A stretch of 64,000 nt of DNA. Origin: JAWXBK01 sp034439975 (GTDB taxonomy: Bacteria; Pseudomonadota; Alphaproteobacteria; Dongiales; Dongiaceae). Location: assembly GCA_034439975.1 (NCBI GenBank), contig JAWXBK010000003.1, forward strand, positions 50,599 to 114,598, written 5' to 3'. Positions 51,971-60,796 of this stretch are shown here, piece after piece. The translations under genes were made by a program, and so were the position numbers. Below the pieces are notes generated by a model, which saw only the letters and a program-made list of their open reading frames with translations, ran no database searches and was not told the DNA's origin. Numbering within the stretch: position 1 is the first letter of the stretch; every line of letters begins with the position of its first letter.

Positions 51971-52010
51971 TGCTAGAATAGGATCATTCGATTGTTGATT
52001 GGCCAATCAA
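51971..52010 (+). promoter_or_regulatory. Extended -10 promoter and 16-bp perfect palindrome ahead of the PhyH pair
   Basis: TGCTAGAAT (51971-51979) is a good extended -10 box. Just past the expected start of transcription lies a perfect 16-bp palindrome, TTGATTGGCCAATCAA (51995-52010), with a partial repeat GGGCCAATT after it. A centre of ATTGGCCAAT resembles GntR/FadR-type operators. The 283-bp gap 51793-52075 also serves the divergent nucleoside hydrolase gene. Confidence 0.55.
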
Positions 52011-52075
52011 TGGGCCAATTCGCAGCCGAGTACGACGGAGAACCCAAGAAAACCCGAAGAAATGGCGGCCCGGAC

Positions 52076-52882
52076 ATGAGAGCCCGAAAGTTTGCGATTC
52101 AGAGCTTCGATGTCGATGCGCAGGTCGGAACCGATCCGATTGTGATGGCGCTACGACGCAACGGGGCGGTCCTGATTACCAACGCTGTGCCGATGGAAAC
52201 TATCGATTCAGTGATTGGCGAACTGCGACCCTGGTTCGATTCCGAGGGCAAGGTGCAGCAAAGTGCCTTTAACGGTTTCACGACGCTGCGATTGTCGGGC
52301 GTGCTCGGCAAGTCGCGCGCAGCCGCCGATCTGATCGCACATCCACTGGTGCTGGATATCGCCGACACGGTTCTGGGGCCGCATTGCTCGAGCTTTCGGC
52401 TGGGTTCGGCATCCGCCATCGAGATCTGGCCGGGCGAAAAGGCCCAGGTACTCCATCGCGACGATTCGATCTATCCGCTGCGCATTCCCGGTGTGGAGTG
52501 GCAGATCAGCGCGCTGTGGGCGCTGACGGATTTCACGCCCGAGAACGGCGCGACGCGCGTCGTTCCCGGCAGTCATCTGCTGACCGAGGCCGACTCGCTG
52601 AAAGAAGACACGACGATCCAGGCCGCGATGAAGAAGGGCGGGCTGCTGCTCTATCTCGGCACGACCTATCATGGCGGCGGTGCCAATGCGAGCGACGAGC
52701 CGCGCATCGGTCTCGTGAACACTTATTCGCTGGGCTGGCTCCGGGTCGAAGAGAACCACTATCTGACGGTGCCGCGTGCGGTCGCCGAAAGTTATCCGGA
52801 ACCGGTACGGCAATTGCTCGGCTACTCGAGTCACGCCGGTTTCCTCGGCTGGTATCCGGAGATCGCCGAGTTCCGCAACTGA
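52076..52882 (+). CDS. PhyH-family Fe(II)/2-oxoglutarate dioxygenase 1
   Basis: The 268-aa phytanoyl-CoA-dioxygenase-type protein has the iron triad His127/Asp129 (LHRDDS) and His199 (TYHGGGANAS), with Arg210 (EPRIGLVN) as the likely 2-oxoglutarate anchor. It ends in a conserved HAGFLGWYPE. I prefer the ATG at 52076; earlier ATGs at 51992 and 52010 lie inside or beside the palindromic operator. It precedes a close paralogue by 26 bp. Substrates of this subfamily include small amines and osmolytes, but none can be assigned. Confidence 0.85.
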   Translation: MRARKFAIQSFDVDAQVGTDPIVMALRRNGAVLITNAVPMETIDSVIGELRPWFDSEGKVQQSAFNGFTTLRLSGVLGKSRAAADLIAHPLVLDIADTVLGPHCSSFRLGSASAIEIWPGEKAQVLHRDDSIYPLRIPGVEWQISALWALTDFTPENGATRVVPGSHLLTEADSLKEDTTIQAAMKKGGLLLYLGTTYHGGGANASDEPRIGLVNTYSLGWLRVEENHYLTVPRAVAESYPEPVRQLLGYSSHAGFLGWYPEIAEFRN

Positions 52883-52908
52883 CCGCACAAGAGCAGGGCG
52901 CGCAGGGA

Positions 52909-53697
52909 ATGGGTATTCAAACACGTCAGGCCACGGACGATCCCGCGGCGATTGTCGAAGCGTTTCGGCGCGATGGGGCCGTCATCGTCAGCGAGCTTGT
53001 CTCGACAGCACTGATGGACGATGTCGCCGGCGAATTGCGCCCCTATTTCGACAAAGACGGCCGTCGGACCGAGAACGACTTCAATGGTTACAGCACGCTG
53101 CGAATCTCGGGCATTCTGGCCAAATCGAGAAGTTCGGCACTGCTCGCCGGCCACCCGCTGGTGCTCAGGATGGCCGACGAGATCCTGTTACAGCATTGCG
53201 CCAATTATCAGTTCGGCAGCCTGACCGGCATCGAGATTCAACCGGGCGAGAATCCGCAGCGGCTGCATCGCGACGACGGCATCTATCCCGTGCGCATGCC
53301 GGGCATGGAATGGCAGATCAGCGCCAACTGGGCGCTCGACGAATTCACGATCGAGAATGGCGCCACCCATGTCGTGTCGCGCAGCCATCGTCGCCGGGAG
53401 CCGTGGCCGCCGGCCGCGGAAGAATCGGTGCAGACGCCGATGAAGAAGGGTTCGGTGCTCTTCTATATGGGCTCGGTCTGGCATGGCGGCGGGGCGAACA
53501 AATCGAACCGGCCACGCATGGGATTGGTGAATACCTATTCGCTTGGCTGGCTGCGCCACGAGGAGAATCACTATCTGATGGTGCCGCGCGAGATCGCCGA
53601 GACTTATCCGGAGCCGGTCCGGCGGCTGCTCGGTTATCAGAGTCATGGTGGGTTCCTCGGCTGGTACGAGGGCCATCCGGACGAAGTACAGCTCTAG
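52909..53697 (+). CDS. PhyH-family Fe(II)/2-oxoglutarate dioxygenase 2
   Basis: The 262-aa paralogue of the preceding gene is colinear with it. Iron ligands are His120/Asp122 (LHRDDG) and His192 (VWHGGGANKS), with RPRMGLVNTY supplying the anchor Arg. It shares the EENHYL(M/T)VPR and GFLGWYEG endings. Divergence is greatest in the N terminus and in the loop after SRSH (RRREPWPPAAEE), which likely shapes the substrate pocket. The pair may act on successive oxidation steps or form a heterodimer. Confidence 0.87.
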   Translation: MGIQTRQATDDPAAIVEAFRRDGAVIVSELVSTALMDDVAGELRPYFDKDGRRTENDFNGYSTLRISGILAKSRSSALLAGHPLVLRMADEILLQHCANYQFGSLTGIEIQPGENPQRLHRDDGIYPVRMPGMEWQISANWALDEFTIENGATHVVSRSHRRREPWPPAAEESVQTPMKKGSVLFYMGSVWHGGGANKSNRPRMGLVNTYSLGWLRHEENHYLMVPREIAETYPEPVRRLLGYQSHGGFLGWYEGHPDEVQL

Positions 53698-53776
53698 GCG
53701 GCAAGGCGATCACCCGCTGTAATGTATTTGCGTGGGCCCTTTGGGCGACGCATCCAATTTCTGAACGGAGCGATCG

Positions 53777-54991
53777 ATGCCGCAACGGATCCTGGTGGTG
53801 GGCGGCGGCGCGGTCGGTTGCAGCGGCGCTTGGCATCTCGCGGAGCGCGGCCTCGGCGACGTGACGCTCGTCGAGCGCGATCGGCTCGGCAGCGGTACGA
53901 CCTGGCATTCCGCGGGCAATCTGATCTGGCGTCCGGGCGGCAGCCACGATGCGATGGTACTCTATGCCTTCGAAGCATTCGAACGACTGAAGCGCGAGAC
54001 AGAGCAGGATACGGGCTGGCTGAAGACCGGTCGGCTTTTCCTCGCCCACGGCGGTGCCGCGATCGCAGGGCTTGAGATCTATCAGCGCGGCGCCGCCGAA
54101 CGCGGCATCGATGCGCGGATGATCACGGGGGCCGAAGCGGCCTCGATGCATCCGCTGCTGAACGGCGATGCGATTACGGCCGCCTGGTGGAATCCGCTCG
54201 CCGGCCGGCTCAATCCGGCCGATCTGGTGGCGGCCTATGCCAAGGCTGCGCGCCGGGCCGGTGCCAAAATCGTCGAGCAATGCGCGGTGACCGGCCTTGT
54301 CATGCGCGGCGGGCGCGTTATTGGTGTCGAGACGACGACGGGTCCGATCGAGGCCGATGTCGTGGTGATGGCGGCCGGGCTCTGGTCGCGCGACCTCCTG
54401 CTGCCGGTCGATGTGGTCCTCGCGCAATGGGCTTGCGAGCATTTCTATGTGATCGCGAATACCGAGCCGCGTCTGCCGCGCGAGACGCCATCCTTCGTTT
54501 CGCCCGAAGATCTGTTCTACGGCCGCGAGGAAGTGGGCGGCATGCTGGTCGGGTTCTTCGACGAAAATGCGCGCACGATCGCGGCCAGGGATCTGCCGAA
54601 GCCGTTCGCCTTCACGTTGCTCGGCGAGGACTGGGACAAGATCGCATCCTATTTCGAGGCTGCTGCGCGGATCTTCCCGGCGCTCGAAACAGCGCCGATC
54701 CGCAGCTTCGTCAACGGGCCGGAGAGCTTCACGCCCGACGATATGCCGCTGATCGGTTCAATTCCGTCGCATGAAGGGCTCTATATCGCAACGGCGATGA
54801 ACTCGGGCGGCGTCACGTATTCGGCTGCGACCGGCCGTCTGATCGCCGATTTTGTTGCGGGCGATGAACCGTCGTTCGACGTTTCGATTTTCGATCCGCT
54901 GCGCTTCGGCGATCGCGCGAAAGACGTCGAATGGCTCCAGCGCCAGATATCGGCCGTGGTCAGCCGCGGCTATCGCGAAACCAATCTTTAG
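53777..54991 (+). CDS. FAD-dependent oxidoreductase (D-amino-acid oxidase/dimethylglycine dehydrogenase type)
   Basis: The 404-aa flavoprotein has an N-terminal Rossmann fold ILVVGGGAVGCSGAWHLAERG (4-24), then WHSAGNLIW, a central substrate domain with GRLNPADLVAAYAKAARRAGA, and the C-terminal FAD region GLYIATAMNSGGVTYSAATGRLIADF. It resembles the N-terminal half of dimethylglycine/sarcosine dehydrogenases, whose C-terminal half is a GcvT-like folate domain. The next gene is a broken GcvT-like remnant, so the folate partner of this oxidase appears lost here. Confidence 0.87.
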   Translation: MPQRILVVGGGAVGCSGAWHLAERGLGDVTLVERDRLGSGTTWHSAGNLIWRPGGSHDAMVLYAFEAFERLKRETEQDTGWLKTGRLFLAHGGAAIAGLEIYQRGAAERGIDARMITGAEAASMHPLLNGDAITAAWWNPLAGRLNPADLVAAYAKAARRAGAKIVEQCAVTGLVMRGGRVIGVETTTGPIEADVVVMAAGLWSRDLLLPVDVVLAQWACEHFYVIANTEPRLPRETPSFVSPEDLFYGREEVGGMLVGFFDENARTIAARDLPKPFAFTLLGEDWDKIASYFEAAARIFPALETAPIRSFVNGPESFTPDDMPLIGSIPSHEGLYIATAMNSGGVTYSAATGRLIADFVAGDEPSFDVSIFDPLRFGDRAKDVEWLQRQISAVVSRGYRETNL

Positions 54992-55000
54992 AAAGCAAAA

Positions 55001-55475
55001 ATGGGATCGCCCGACGTTCCGGTATCTCCTCTCCCGAACCGTTCGACCCGCCCCGGCCGGCCGATCCCGATCGGCGCGTCGATCGGCAGTCGTTTCCGGC
55101 CGTCGCCCTTTATCCCGTTCTACGAGCATATGATCGGCCCCGATGCCGTGTTCGCGGCCTATAAGCTGGCATCTCTCGCCGGCCTATCTCGGCGAGGACG
55201 TCACGGCCGAATACTGGCATCTGCGGCGGAACGCGACCCTGTTCGACGTGGTCGAGCATCCGATCGAGTTTGTCGGACCGGACGCCGCGCGCTTTCTCGA
55301 TCATCTGATGACGCGCAGCATATCGTCGATGAAGATCGGACGCTGCGGTTACGGGCTGATCTGTTATCAGGACGGCGGCATCCTGATGGACGGCGTGCTC
55401 ATCCGTCTCGCCGAAGATCGCTTCTGCTATGTGCTGGCGGACGTCTGCCGATCATATCGGATCATCGGCGGATAG
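55001..55475 (+). pseudogene. Frameshifted, truncated GcvT/DmdA-like aminomethyltransferase gene
   Basis: The first part (55001 to about 55166) reads IGASIGSRFRPSPFIPFYE, AVFAAYK. The frame must then shift at about 55166 (AAGCTGGCAT) to continue WHLSPAYLGEDVTAEYWHLR and GPDAARFLDHLMTRSISSMK, CGYGLICYQDGGILMDGVLIRLAEDRF, ending at 55475. This is the N-terminal third of a GcvT-family folate-dependent demethylase, DmdA-like or the C-terminal partner of dimethylglycine dehydrogenase. Both the frameshift and the missing C-terminal two thirds make it non-functional. Confidence 0.75.
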
Positions 55476-55509
55476 AAGCGGCGCTGCGAAATGGTGCAAA
55501 GGAACTCAA

Positions 55510-56163
55510 CTAGAGCGCGTCCTCGATCATCCCGGTTGCATGCAGGGCACCCCATACCGTTACGCCGGTGACGGCGAGAGAGATCGCCGCCGCTGCCATG
55601 CCGAGCGCGAGCAGCAATCCGTCCTCCTCGAGATACGCGAACGAGATCAGGATAATCGCCGAAGCCGGCACGATATGAAAAAGCGGCACGGGCGGCAGCA
55701 TCGTGATCGCCAAAAGAAGCACAACGATACCGACCAGCCGCCGCGATTTGCCGAACGGGTTGAGCCAGCGCGGATGCACGATGCGCTCCATGCGTTGCAG
55801 AAGAGGGCGCACATGGGCGAGCGTTCCCTGCAATCGCGCAGTGCGAATACGCCAGCCCGCGACGAAATTCGGCAAAGCGGGATGCTCGCGTCCGAGAATC
55901 ATCTGTACTGCGGGGAACAGCAGGAGGATGCCGGCCAGCGACGTGATGCCCGGAATGAGACCGAAGACCCCGAGCACCAGCATCATCAGGCCGAACGATC
56001 GCTGGTCGAGGCGATTGACGACCCAATCGACGCGCACCTCGTCGGCCGGTGCGGCCGCGATCAGCCGCTCGAGCGCGACCGAGGTCGGCACATACGCGTC
56101 GGATGTCGCGGCGTCTGCCGCGGCCTCCGCGGCGGGTCGCGCATGCTGCTGTGATTCCGCCAT
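55510..56163 (-). CDS. ExoD-like exopolysaccharide synthesis membrane protein
   Basis: The 217-aa ExoD-family protein has a soluble N terminus of about 50 residues, then VVNRLDQRSFGLMMLVLGVFGLIPGI, PAVQMILGREHPALPNF, and hydrophobic segments around LVGIVVLLLAITMLPPVPLF and ASAIILISFAYLEEDGLLLA. It probably spans the inner membrane several times. ExoD is tied to exopolysaccharide production and alkaline tolerance in rhizobia; the mechanism is not known. No polysaccharide genes adjoin it here. Confidence 0.88.
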   Translation of the reverse strand: MAESQQHARPAAEAAADAATSDAYVPTSVALERLIAAAPADEVRVDWVVNRLDQRSFGLMMLVLGVFGLIPGITSLAGILLLFPAVQMILGREHPALPNFVAGWRIRTARLQGTLAHVRPLLQRMERIVHPRWLNPFGKSRRLVGIVVLLLAITMLPPVPLFHIVPASAIILISFAYLEEDGLLLALGMAAAAISLAVTGVTVWGALHATGMIEDAL

Positions 56164-56193
56164 GCGTTGAGTTCGATCCTTCGTCCCGGTCGG

Positions 56194-56610
56194 CTATTCG
56201 TCCATTTCGGTGAGCTTTTTCCCGGCTTCGGCGGTCCAGAACACCAGGATGCGCGTCGTCTCGGTCTCGCTCTCGTTCGTCGCGCTGTGCGGAATGCCCG
56301 GGTCGATGTGATAGCTCTCGCCCGCCGCATAGGTGACCGGCTCGGCACCGTCGACCGTGAGCGCGCCTTCGAGCACATAAGAGAACTCGTCGGCCGGATG
56401 ATGATGCCTCGGCGCGACGCCGCCCGGCGGCAGCACCGACAGCACCATGACGCCGTCCACGCGCTCGGTTACGCCGAGGGGGACGTTCATGAGTTCGGTG
56501 CGCTCGATCTGCGCCTCTTCGGCGCGCAGATCGCCGACCCCGAATGTTGTGATACCGCCGGCTGCCAGCATCGCGATTGCCGCGAGAGTCCGTCGCCGAA
56601 AAGCGTTCAT
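56194..56610 (-). CDS. Secreted cupin-domain protein
   Basis: The 138-aa protein has an N-terminal signal (RRRTLAAIAMLAAGGITTFG, cleavage near LRAEE) and a single cupin barrel. Metal ligands are visible in PRHHHPADEFSYVLEGALTV (HH and Glu) and in YHIDPGIPHSATN (distal His). Such proteins bind a divalent metal and are often enzymes or ligand sensors. I chose the ATG at 56610, which makes the signal peptide N-terminal. The 251-bp gap to the next gene (56611-56861) shows no other gene. Confidence 0.82.
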   Translation of the reverse strand: MNAFRRRTLAAIAMLAAGGITTFGVGDLRAEEAQIERTELMNVPLGVTERVDGVMVLSVLPPGGVAPRHHHPADEFSYVLEGALTVDGAEPVTYAAGESYHIDPGIPHSATNESETETTRILVFWTAEAGKKLTEMDE

Positions 56611-56861
56611 GCGGGTTGTCTCCTGTTTCTGGATGCGCGCCGCAACCTTCGCCGACGCGTATGCTTTAACGCAAGGCGCCATTGGGCATAGGGTTCCCCA
56701 AATTCCCGGCAGAAACGTCTTTCGGGCGCTCGCGCTGTCGCAGTCGACCGCGATCGCACGGAGACCGCCCGCTTCGCAGTGCCGCTGCATGGCCGCGGAG
56801 ATGATCTAAAAACCTTTGTAAATCAGCAGATTATGCGCTCGCAGCGCCCCGCGGCATTCGC

Positions 56862-57854
56862 TCACACCGGATCGCGGATCAGAGGGCAGGTCGAGCAATG
56901 GATGCCGCCGCCATTCAGCTGCACGCTGGCATAGGGAAGAGGCACGATTTCGACACCCGCTTTTTCCAGCCGCTTGCGCGTCCCGTCCGACAGCCCGTCC
57001 GGCATAAGCACGCGACCGGGCCGCACGGCGAGACAGTTGATAATCCAGCCGTCGTCTTCGGATCCGATCTCGATCGTGCGGATCCCGAGTTCCTTCAGCG
57101 TCTCGAGGAACGTGAAGGCGAGACCGAACGGGTTCACCAGCGCGAGATCGACGTCGATCATGCAGAGCGAGCCGTCGATATGGATGTCATAGCCGCAGAG
57201 ATCGACGACATGCAGCGCGACGCCCTGCCATCTCAGGACCTCGGCGATCTGCTCGATACCTTCGTCGTTGGCGCGGATGCTGCGGCCGATGACGGCGTTG
57301 GTGGCGTTGAGCCAGGCGAAGGTACCGCCTTCCATCATCGCCGTGCCATGCAGCGTACGCAGGATCGGCATGCCGATCTTCGCCAGGGTGCGCGTGACCG
57401 GCAGCTCTTCTCCGTGCCGCATCCGCGGCGCCATGCGGCAGACGATCGCACCGCCTTTGACCGCGAACGACGAATCGCGCGTATAGATCGATTTGAAGCG
57501 TCCGCCCTCGACGCCTTCGAGATAGATCACCTCGGCGCCTTCTGCCTTGAGCGCGGCCACCAGCGCATCGTGCTGCGCCTGCAATTCGGCGAGCGGGGGA
57601 ATGCGCTTCGACTGCCAGTACCAGCCCGCCTCGGGATCGCCATACGAGCCGATCTCTTCGATCCGCTTCGAGGGATCGATGACGTCGAACTCATGGCCCG
57701 GCCGGTGCACCATGACGGCCCGAAGCTGGCCGACATCGTTGTCGCAGCCCCAGTTCCGGCCCCAGTGGCGCGTCAGTTTCTCCGGGCTTTCGAACGCCGG
57801 CTGCCATTCCGAGCCGAACAGCTTGATAGTGGCGTTATAAGTGCTGGCATCCAT
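56862..57854 (-). CDS. Amidinotransferase/dimethylarginine-dimethylaminohydrolase-fold hydrolase
   Basis: The 330-aa guanidino-group-modifying enzyme has the pentein-fold triad positions: Asp127 (IYTRDSSF), Glu175 (AMMEGGTF), His225 (YDIHIDG) and nucleophile Cys320 (GGIHCSTCP). Members hydrolyse or transfer the amidino group of arginine-like compounds, giving citrulline or ornithine. Which reaction applies here cannot be told. It is notable beside a predicted guanidine hydrolase and urease in the same window, though 36 kb away. Confidence 0.88.
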   Translation of the reverse strand: MDASTYNATIKLFGSEWQPAFESPEKLTRHWGRNWGCDNDVGQLRAVMVHRPGHEFDVIDPSKRIEEIGSYGDPEAGWYWQSKRIPPLAELQAQHDALVAALKAEGAEVIYLEGVEGGRFKSIYTRDSSFAVKGGAIVCRMAPRMRHGEELPVTRTLAKIGMPILRTLHGTAMMEGGTFAWLNATNAVIGRSIRANDEGIEQIAEVLRWQGVALHVVDLCGYDIHIDGSLCMIDVDLALVNPFGLAFTFLETLKELGIRTIEIGSEDDGWIINCLAVRPGRVLMPDGLSDGTRKRLEKAGVEIVPLPYASVQLNGGGIHCSTCPLIRDPV

Positions 57855-58003
57855 GATTTTCCCCTCCGGAGCGACGCGCCCGGCACTATGGCGGGAACGA
57901 TGATGTTCCGCCAGCCGCCGGCCACTATCCCAAATCGGCTATTCGGATCAGCGGTTTAATGCCTAAAACACTACCTGTCGACGCGATAACGGGCGTGCGG
58001 TTC

Positions 58004-58068
58004 TGACGCCGAATTCACGCCGCGACGACGCAAGCCGTGACAGGCCCGTCACAGCGCCACCCTAAGTT
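58004..58068 (+). promoter_or_regulatory. SARP-like direct-repeat promoter of the TTC38-type gene
   Basis: TGACG (58004), TCACG (58015), CGACG (58026), TGACA (58038) and TCACA (58049) recur with 11-, 11-, 12- and 11-bp steps. CCCTAAGTT at 58060 follows, whose TAAGTT serves as -10. The last repeat lies directly before the -10, as in SARP-regulated promoters. The same spacing recurs at 59704 (offset by exactly 1700 bp). The rest of the 315-bp gap 57855-58169 shows no gene. Confidence 0.65.
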
Positions 58069-58169
58069 CCTCTCAGGCCTGTGCGGCCCGGTTCGTCCCA
58101 TCGGGCGACCATATTTCGGTTCGGCGCCGCATCGTCTTATTGTTGGTTCAGAAGAACAGGGGTTTCACA

Positions 58170-59519
58170 ATGGCACTCAAGGATCAACGCGGCGTACCCG
58201 TTTCGACCACCAGCCGCCGCGCGCTCGACGGGCTCGAAGCGGCCCATGCGCTGTATCAGGGATACTTCAACGATCCGGTCGCGGCGGTCGATGCGGCTTT
58301 GGCGGACGATCCCGATTTCATGATGGGTCATGCCTTCCGCGGCGGCCTCTTCGCTCTGTCGTCGGAGAAGGGCGCATTGCCGGAAGTCGCGAAGTCGGTG
58401 GCCGCGATGGCGCGCAACGAAGCCGGTGCGAACGATCGCGAGCGCGGCCACCTCGCGGCGCTCAACGCCTGGCTCGAGGGCGATTTCCACGGTACCTGCC
58501 AGCGTTACGGCGATGTCGTCGCCCAGTATCCGCGCGACCTGATCGCGCTGCAATTCGCGCACCAGAGCGACTTCCTGCTTGGCCATAGCCGCATGCTTCG
58601 CGATCGCATCGCCGGTGTACTGCCGAACTTTTCCGAAGGCGATCCCGGCTACGGCTATCTGCTCGGCATGTATTGCTTCGGCCTCGAAGAGATGGGGCAC
58701 TACGCCGAAGCGGAAGCGGTCGGCCTCAAGGCCGTCGATCGCAACCCGCGCGATACCTGGGCGATCCACGGCGTCGCCCATGTGCTCGAGATGCAGGGCC
58801 GGCTCGACGAAGGCATCGACTGGCTCGCGACACGTAGCGAAGACTGGTCGCAGAACAACGGCTTTGCCTTCCACAACTGGTGGCATCTGGCGCTCCATTA
58901 CCTCGAGCGCGGCGAGTACGATCGTGTGCTCGAGATCTACGATGCCTCGATCCATCCGGCACCGACTGGCATCGCGATGGAGCTGCTCGACGCGGCGGCA
59001 TTGCTCTGGCGGCTGCATCTGCGCGGCGTCGAAACCGGTCGGCGCTGGGTCGACGTGGCCGACAGCTACGAGCCGATGGCGGAAGACGGATTTTATCCCT
59101 TCAACGACATGCATGCGGTCATGGCTTTCGTTGCCACCGGTCGCTGGGAGGAAGTGCAGAAGGTGCTGAAGACGCTTGCCGCCCGCGCCGGCGACACCGA
59201 TTCCGGCGCGCAGCTCATCCGCGAAGTCGGCCTGCCGGTCGTACGCGCGATCGAGGCGTTCGGCCGAGGCGACAATGCGCTCGCCGTCGACCTGTTGCGC
59301 TCGGTGCGCCTGGTCGCGCATCGCTTCGGCGGCTCGCATGCACAGCGCGATGTGCTCGATCTGACGATGATCGAGGCGGCCCTGCGCGATGGCCAGTATG
59401 GTCTCGCCGATATGTTCGCGAACGAACGGATCGCACGAAAGCCGGATAGTCCGCTCGCCGGCTGGTTCCGCCGGCGCGCGCGCAGTGGCCTCGCCGGCAA
59501 GGCAGCCCACGCCGCGTAA
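58170..59519 (+). CDS. TTC38-like tetratricopeptide repeat protein
   Basis: The 449-aa all-helical protein matches the TTC38 family of TPR proteins: ALYQGYFNDPVAAVDAALADD, ERGHLAALNAWLEGDF, WAIHGVAHVLEMQGRLDEG, NNGFAFHNWWHLALHYLE and HAVMAFVATGRWEEVQKVL. HGVAHVLEM and NWWHLALHYL contain conserved His, hinting at a metal or enzymatic role rather than a pure scaffold. Function is unknown. A possible terminator lies at 59586-59622. The start ATG at 58170 is downstream of a direct-repeat promoter. Confidence 0.82.
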   Translation: MALKDQRGVPVSTTSRRALDGLEAAHALYQGYFNDPVAAVDAALADDPDFMMGHAFRGGLFALSSEKGALPEVAKSVAAMARNEAGANDRERGHLAALNAWLEGDFHGTCQRYGDVVAQYPRDLIALQFAHQSDFLLGHSRMLRDRIAGVLPNFSEGDPGYGYLLGMYCFGLEEMGHYAEAEAVGLKAVDRNPRDTWAIHGVAHVLEMQGRLDEGIDWLATRSEDWSQNNGFAFHNWWHLALHYLERGEYDRVLEIYDASIHPAPTGIAMELLDAAALLWRLHLRGVETGRRWVDVADSYEPMAEDGFYPFNDMHAVMAFVATGRWEEVQKVLKTLAARAGDTDSGAQLIREVGLPVVRAIEAFGRGDNALAVDLLRSVRLVAHRFGGSHAQRDVLDLTMIEAALRDGQYGLADMFANERIARKPDSPLAGWFRRRARSGLAGKAAHAA

Positions 59520-59585
59520 CCGTTTCGGTTTCGTCTCGTCGACTCCGATCGCACGACGCTGACGCCCATCGTCGGATCCGATCCT

Positions 59586-59622
59586 GAAGCCCCGTCTGGA
59601 GCAATGCGCCGGGCGGGGCTTC
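59586..59622 (+). terminator. Stem-loop terminator after the TTC38-like gene
   Basis: GAAGCCCCG and CGGGGCTTC pair perfectly over 9 bp around a 19-nt loop, 66 bp past the stop. A T-tract is weak, so termination may be partial or Rho-assisted. The remainder of the 297-bp gap holds the promoter at 59704. Confidence 0.5.
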
Positions 59623-59703
59623 CCTGCGTGTTGCGATTGTCGGGCATCACGATCACACACCACAAATCCCGGCACGGCAAGAATGACGCCGATCGCATCG
59701 AAG

Positions 59704-59768
59704 TGACGCGTATTTGACGCGACGATCCGCCGCGTTCTGACGGCCGCTTCACACCCGTTCCCTAGGTT
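59704..59768 (+). promoter_or_regulatory. SARP-like direct-repeat promoter of the diiron protein gene
   Basis: TGACG (59704), TGACG (59715), a weak site (59726), TGACG (59738) and TCACA (59749) occur with 11-, 11-, 12- and 11-bp steps, then CCCTAGGTT at 59760 with TAGGTT as the -10. The layout is identical to that at 58004. A transcript would begin near 59775, about 40 nt before the ATG. Confidence 0.65.
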
Positions 59769-59816
59769 TCATTCATCGACAACGCGCGGCCCCGTCGGCC
59801 GCCAAGGGGAACGACC

Positions 59817-60728
59817 ATGATTCATCAGTATAGTTACGAAGGCGCATTGCAGGCCTCCGCCAGGATCAACTGGCAGATCGCCGACATCATCGGCGACGAC
59901 CGGCGCCTCGATTTCTCGCGGAAGTTCATGCCGGAGAGCCTGGCGCGCGTGGAGCGCCCCGACTTTCTGAACGAATCCGAGCGCCTCACGCTCAACCAGA
60001 TCCGGGGCAATGCCTATCTCTGTATCTTCGGCCTGGTCGAAGAATTCATCCTGCCCTTCGTGCTGGATCACGCCCGGCCGCATCTGCAGGGCGACGATTA
60101 CCGCACCCGCGCCATGCTGCAGTTCGCCAGCGAAGAGGCGAAGCATATTCATCTCTTCAAGGAGTTCCGCCGGCATTTCGAGGCGGGTTTCGGCACCGAT
60201 TGCGGCGTGATCGGCCCGCATGAAGCCATCGCGGCTGAGATCCTCCGCCATCATCCGCTGGCGGGGGCACTCGCCATCCTGCACATCGAATGGGTGACGC
60301 AGCGCCATTTCCTCGACAGCATCAAGGACGATCGCGATCTCGATCCGCAGTTCAAGAGCCTGCTTCGCCATCACTGGATGGAAGAAGCACAGCATGCGCG
60401 GCTGGATACCCTGATGGTCGAGACGATCGCGGCCGGCTGTTCGCCGGATGAGATCTGCCAGGCGGTCGCCGAATACATCGAAATCGGCGGTTTCCTCGAC
60501 GGTCGCGTCAAGCAGCAGACCGTGTTCGATCTCGCAGCTTTTGAAGAGGCGAGCGGCCGCAACCTCGCCGATGCCGAGCGCGAGACGTTCATGGCGGTGC
60601 AGCACCAGGCGAATCGCTGGACCTATATCGGATCCGGCATGACCCATCCGAATTTCCTCGAAACCGTGGGCCGGCTCGATGCGGGCTGCCGCCGGCAGAT
60701 CGAGGAGATCGCCCCGGCATTCTGTTAG
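59817..60728 (+). CDS. Ferritin-like diiron oxygenase (AurF-like)
   Basis: The 303-aa helical protein has two carboxylate/His iron motifs, FASEEAKHIHLF (about 103-114) and HHWMEEAQHARL (about 188-199). An early Glu pair (LVEEF, about 73-76) and a His in LHIEW supply the remaining ligands. The ExxH spacing is that of AurF-type N-oxygenases and related diiron oxidases. The substrate is unknown. It has its own promoter with 11-bp direct repeats and is followed by an OsmC gene. Confidence 0.78.
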   Translation: MIHQYSYEGALQASARINWQIADIIGDDRRLDFSRKFMPESLARVERPDFLNESERLTLNQIRGNAYLCIFGLVEEFILPFVLDHARPHLQGDDYRTRAMLQFASEEAKHIHLFKEFRRHFEAGFGTDCGVIGPHEAIAAEILRHHPLAGALAILHIEWVTQRHFLDSIKDDRDLDPQFKSLLRHHWMEEAQHARLDTLMVETIAAGCSPDEICQAVAEYIEIGGFLDGRVKQQTVFDLAAFEEASGRNLADAERETFMAVQHQANRWTYIGSGMTHPNFLETVGRLDAGCRRQIEEIAPAFC

Positions 60729-60796
60729 GCAGATTCGTTCTGCCGAGCCGGGCGAGACCGATTGAAACCTGACCAAGCCTAGAAAAGTGAATTGAG

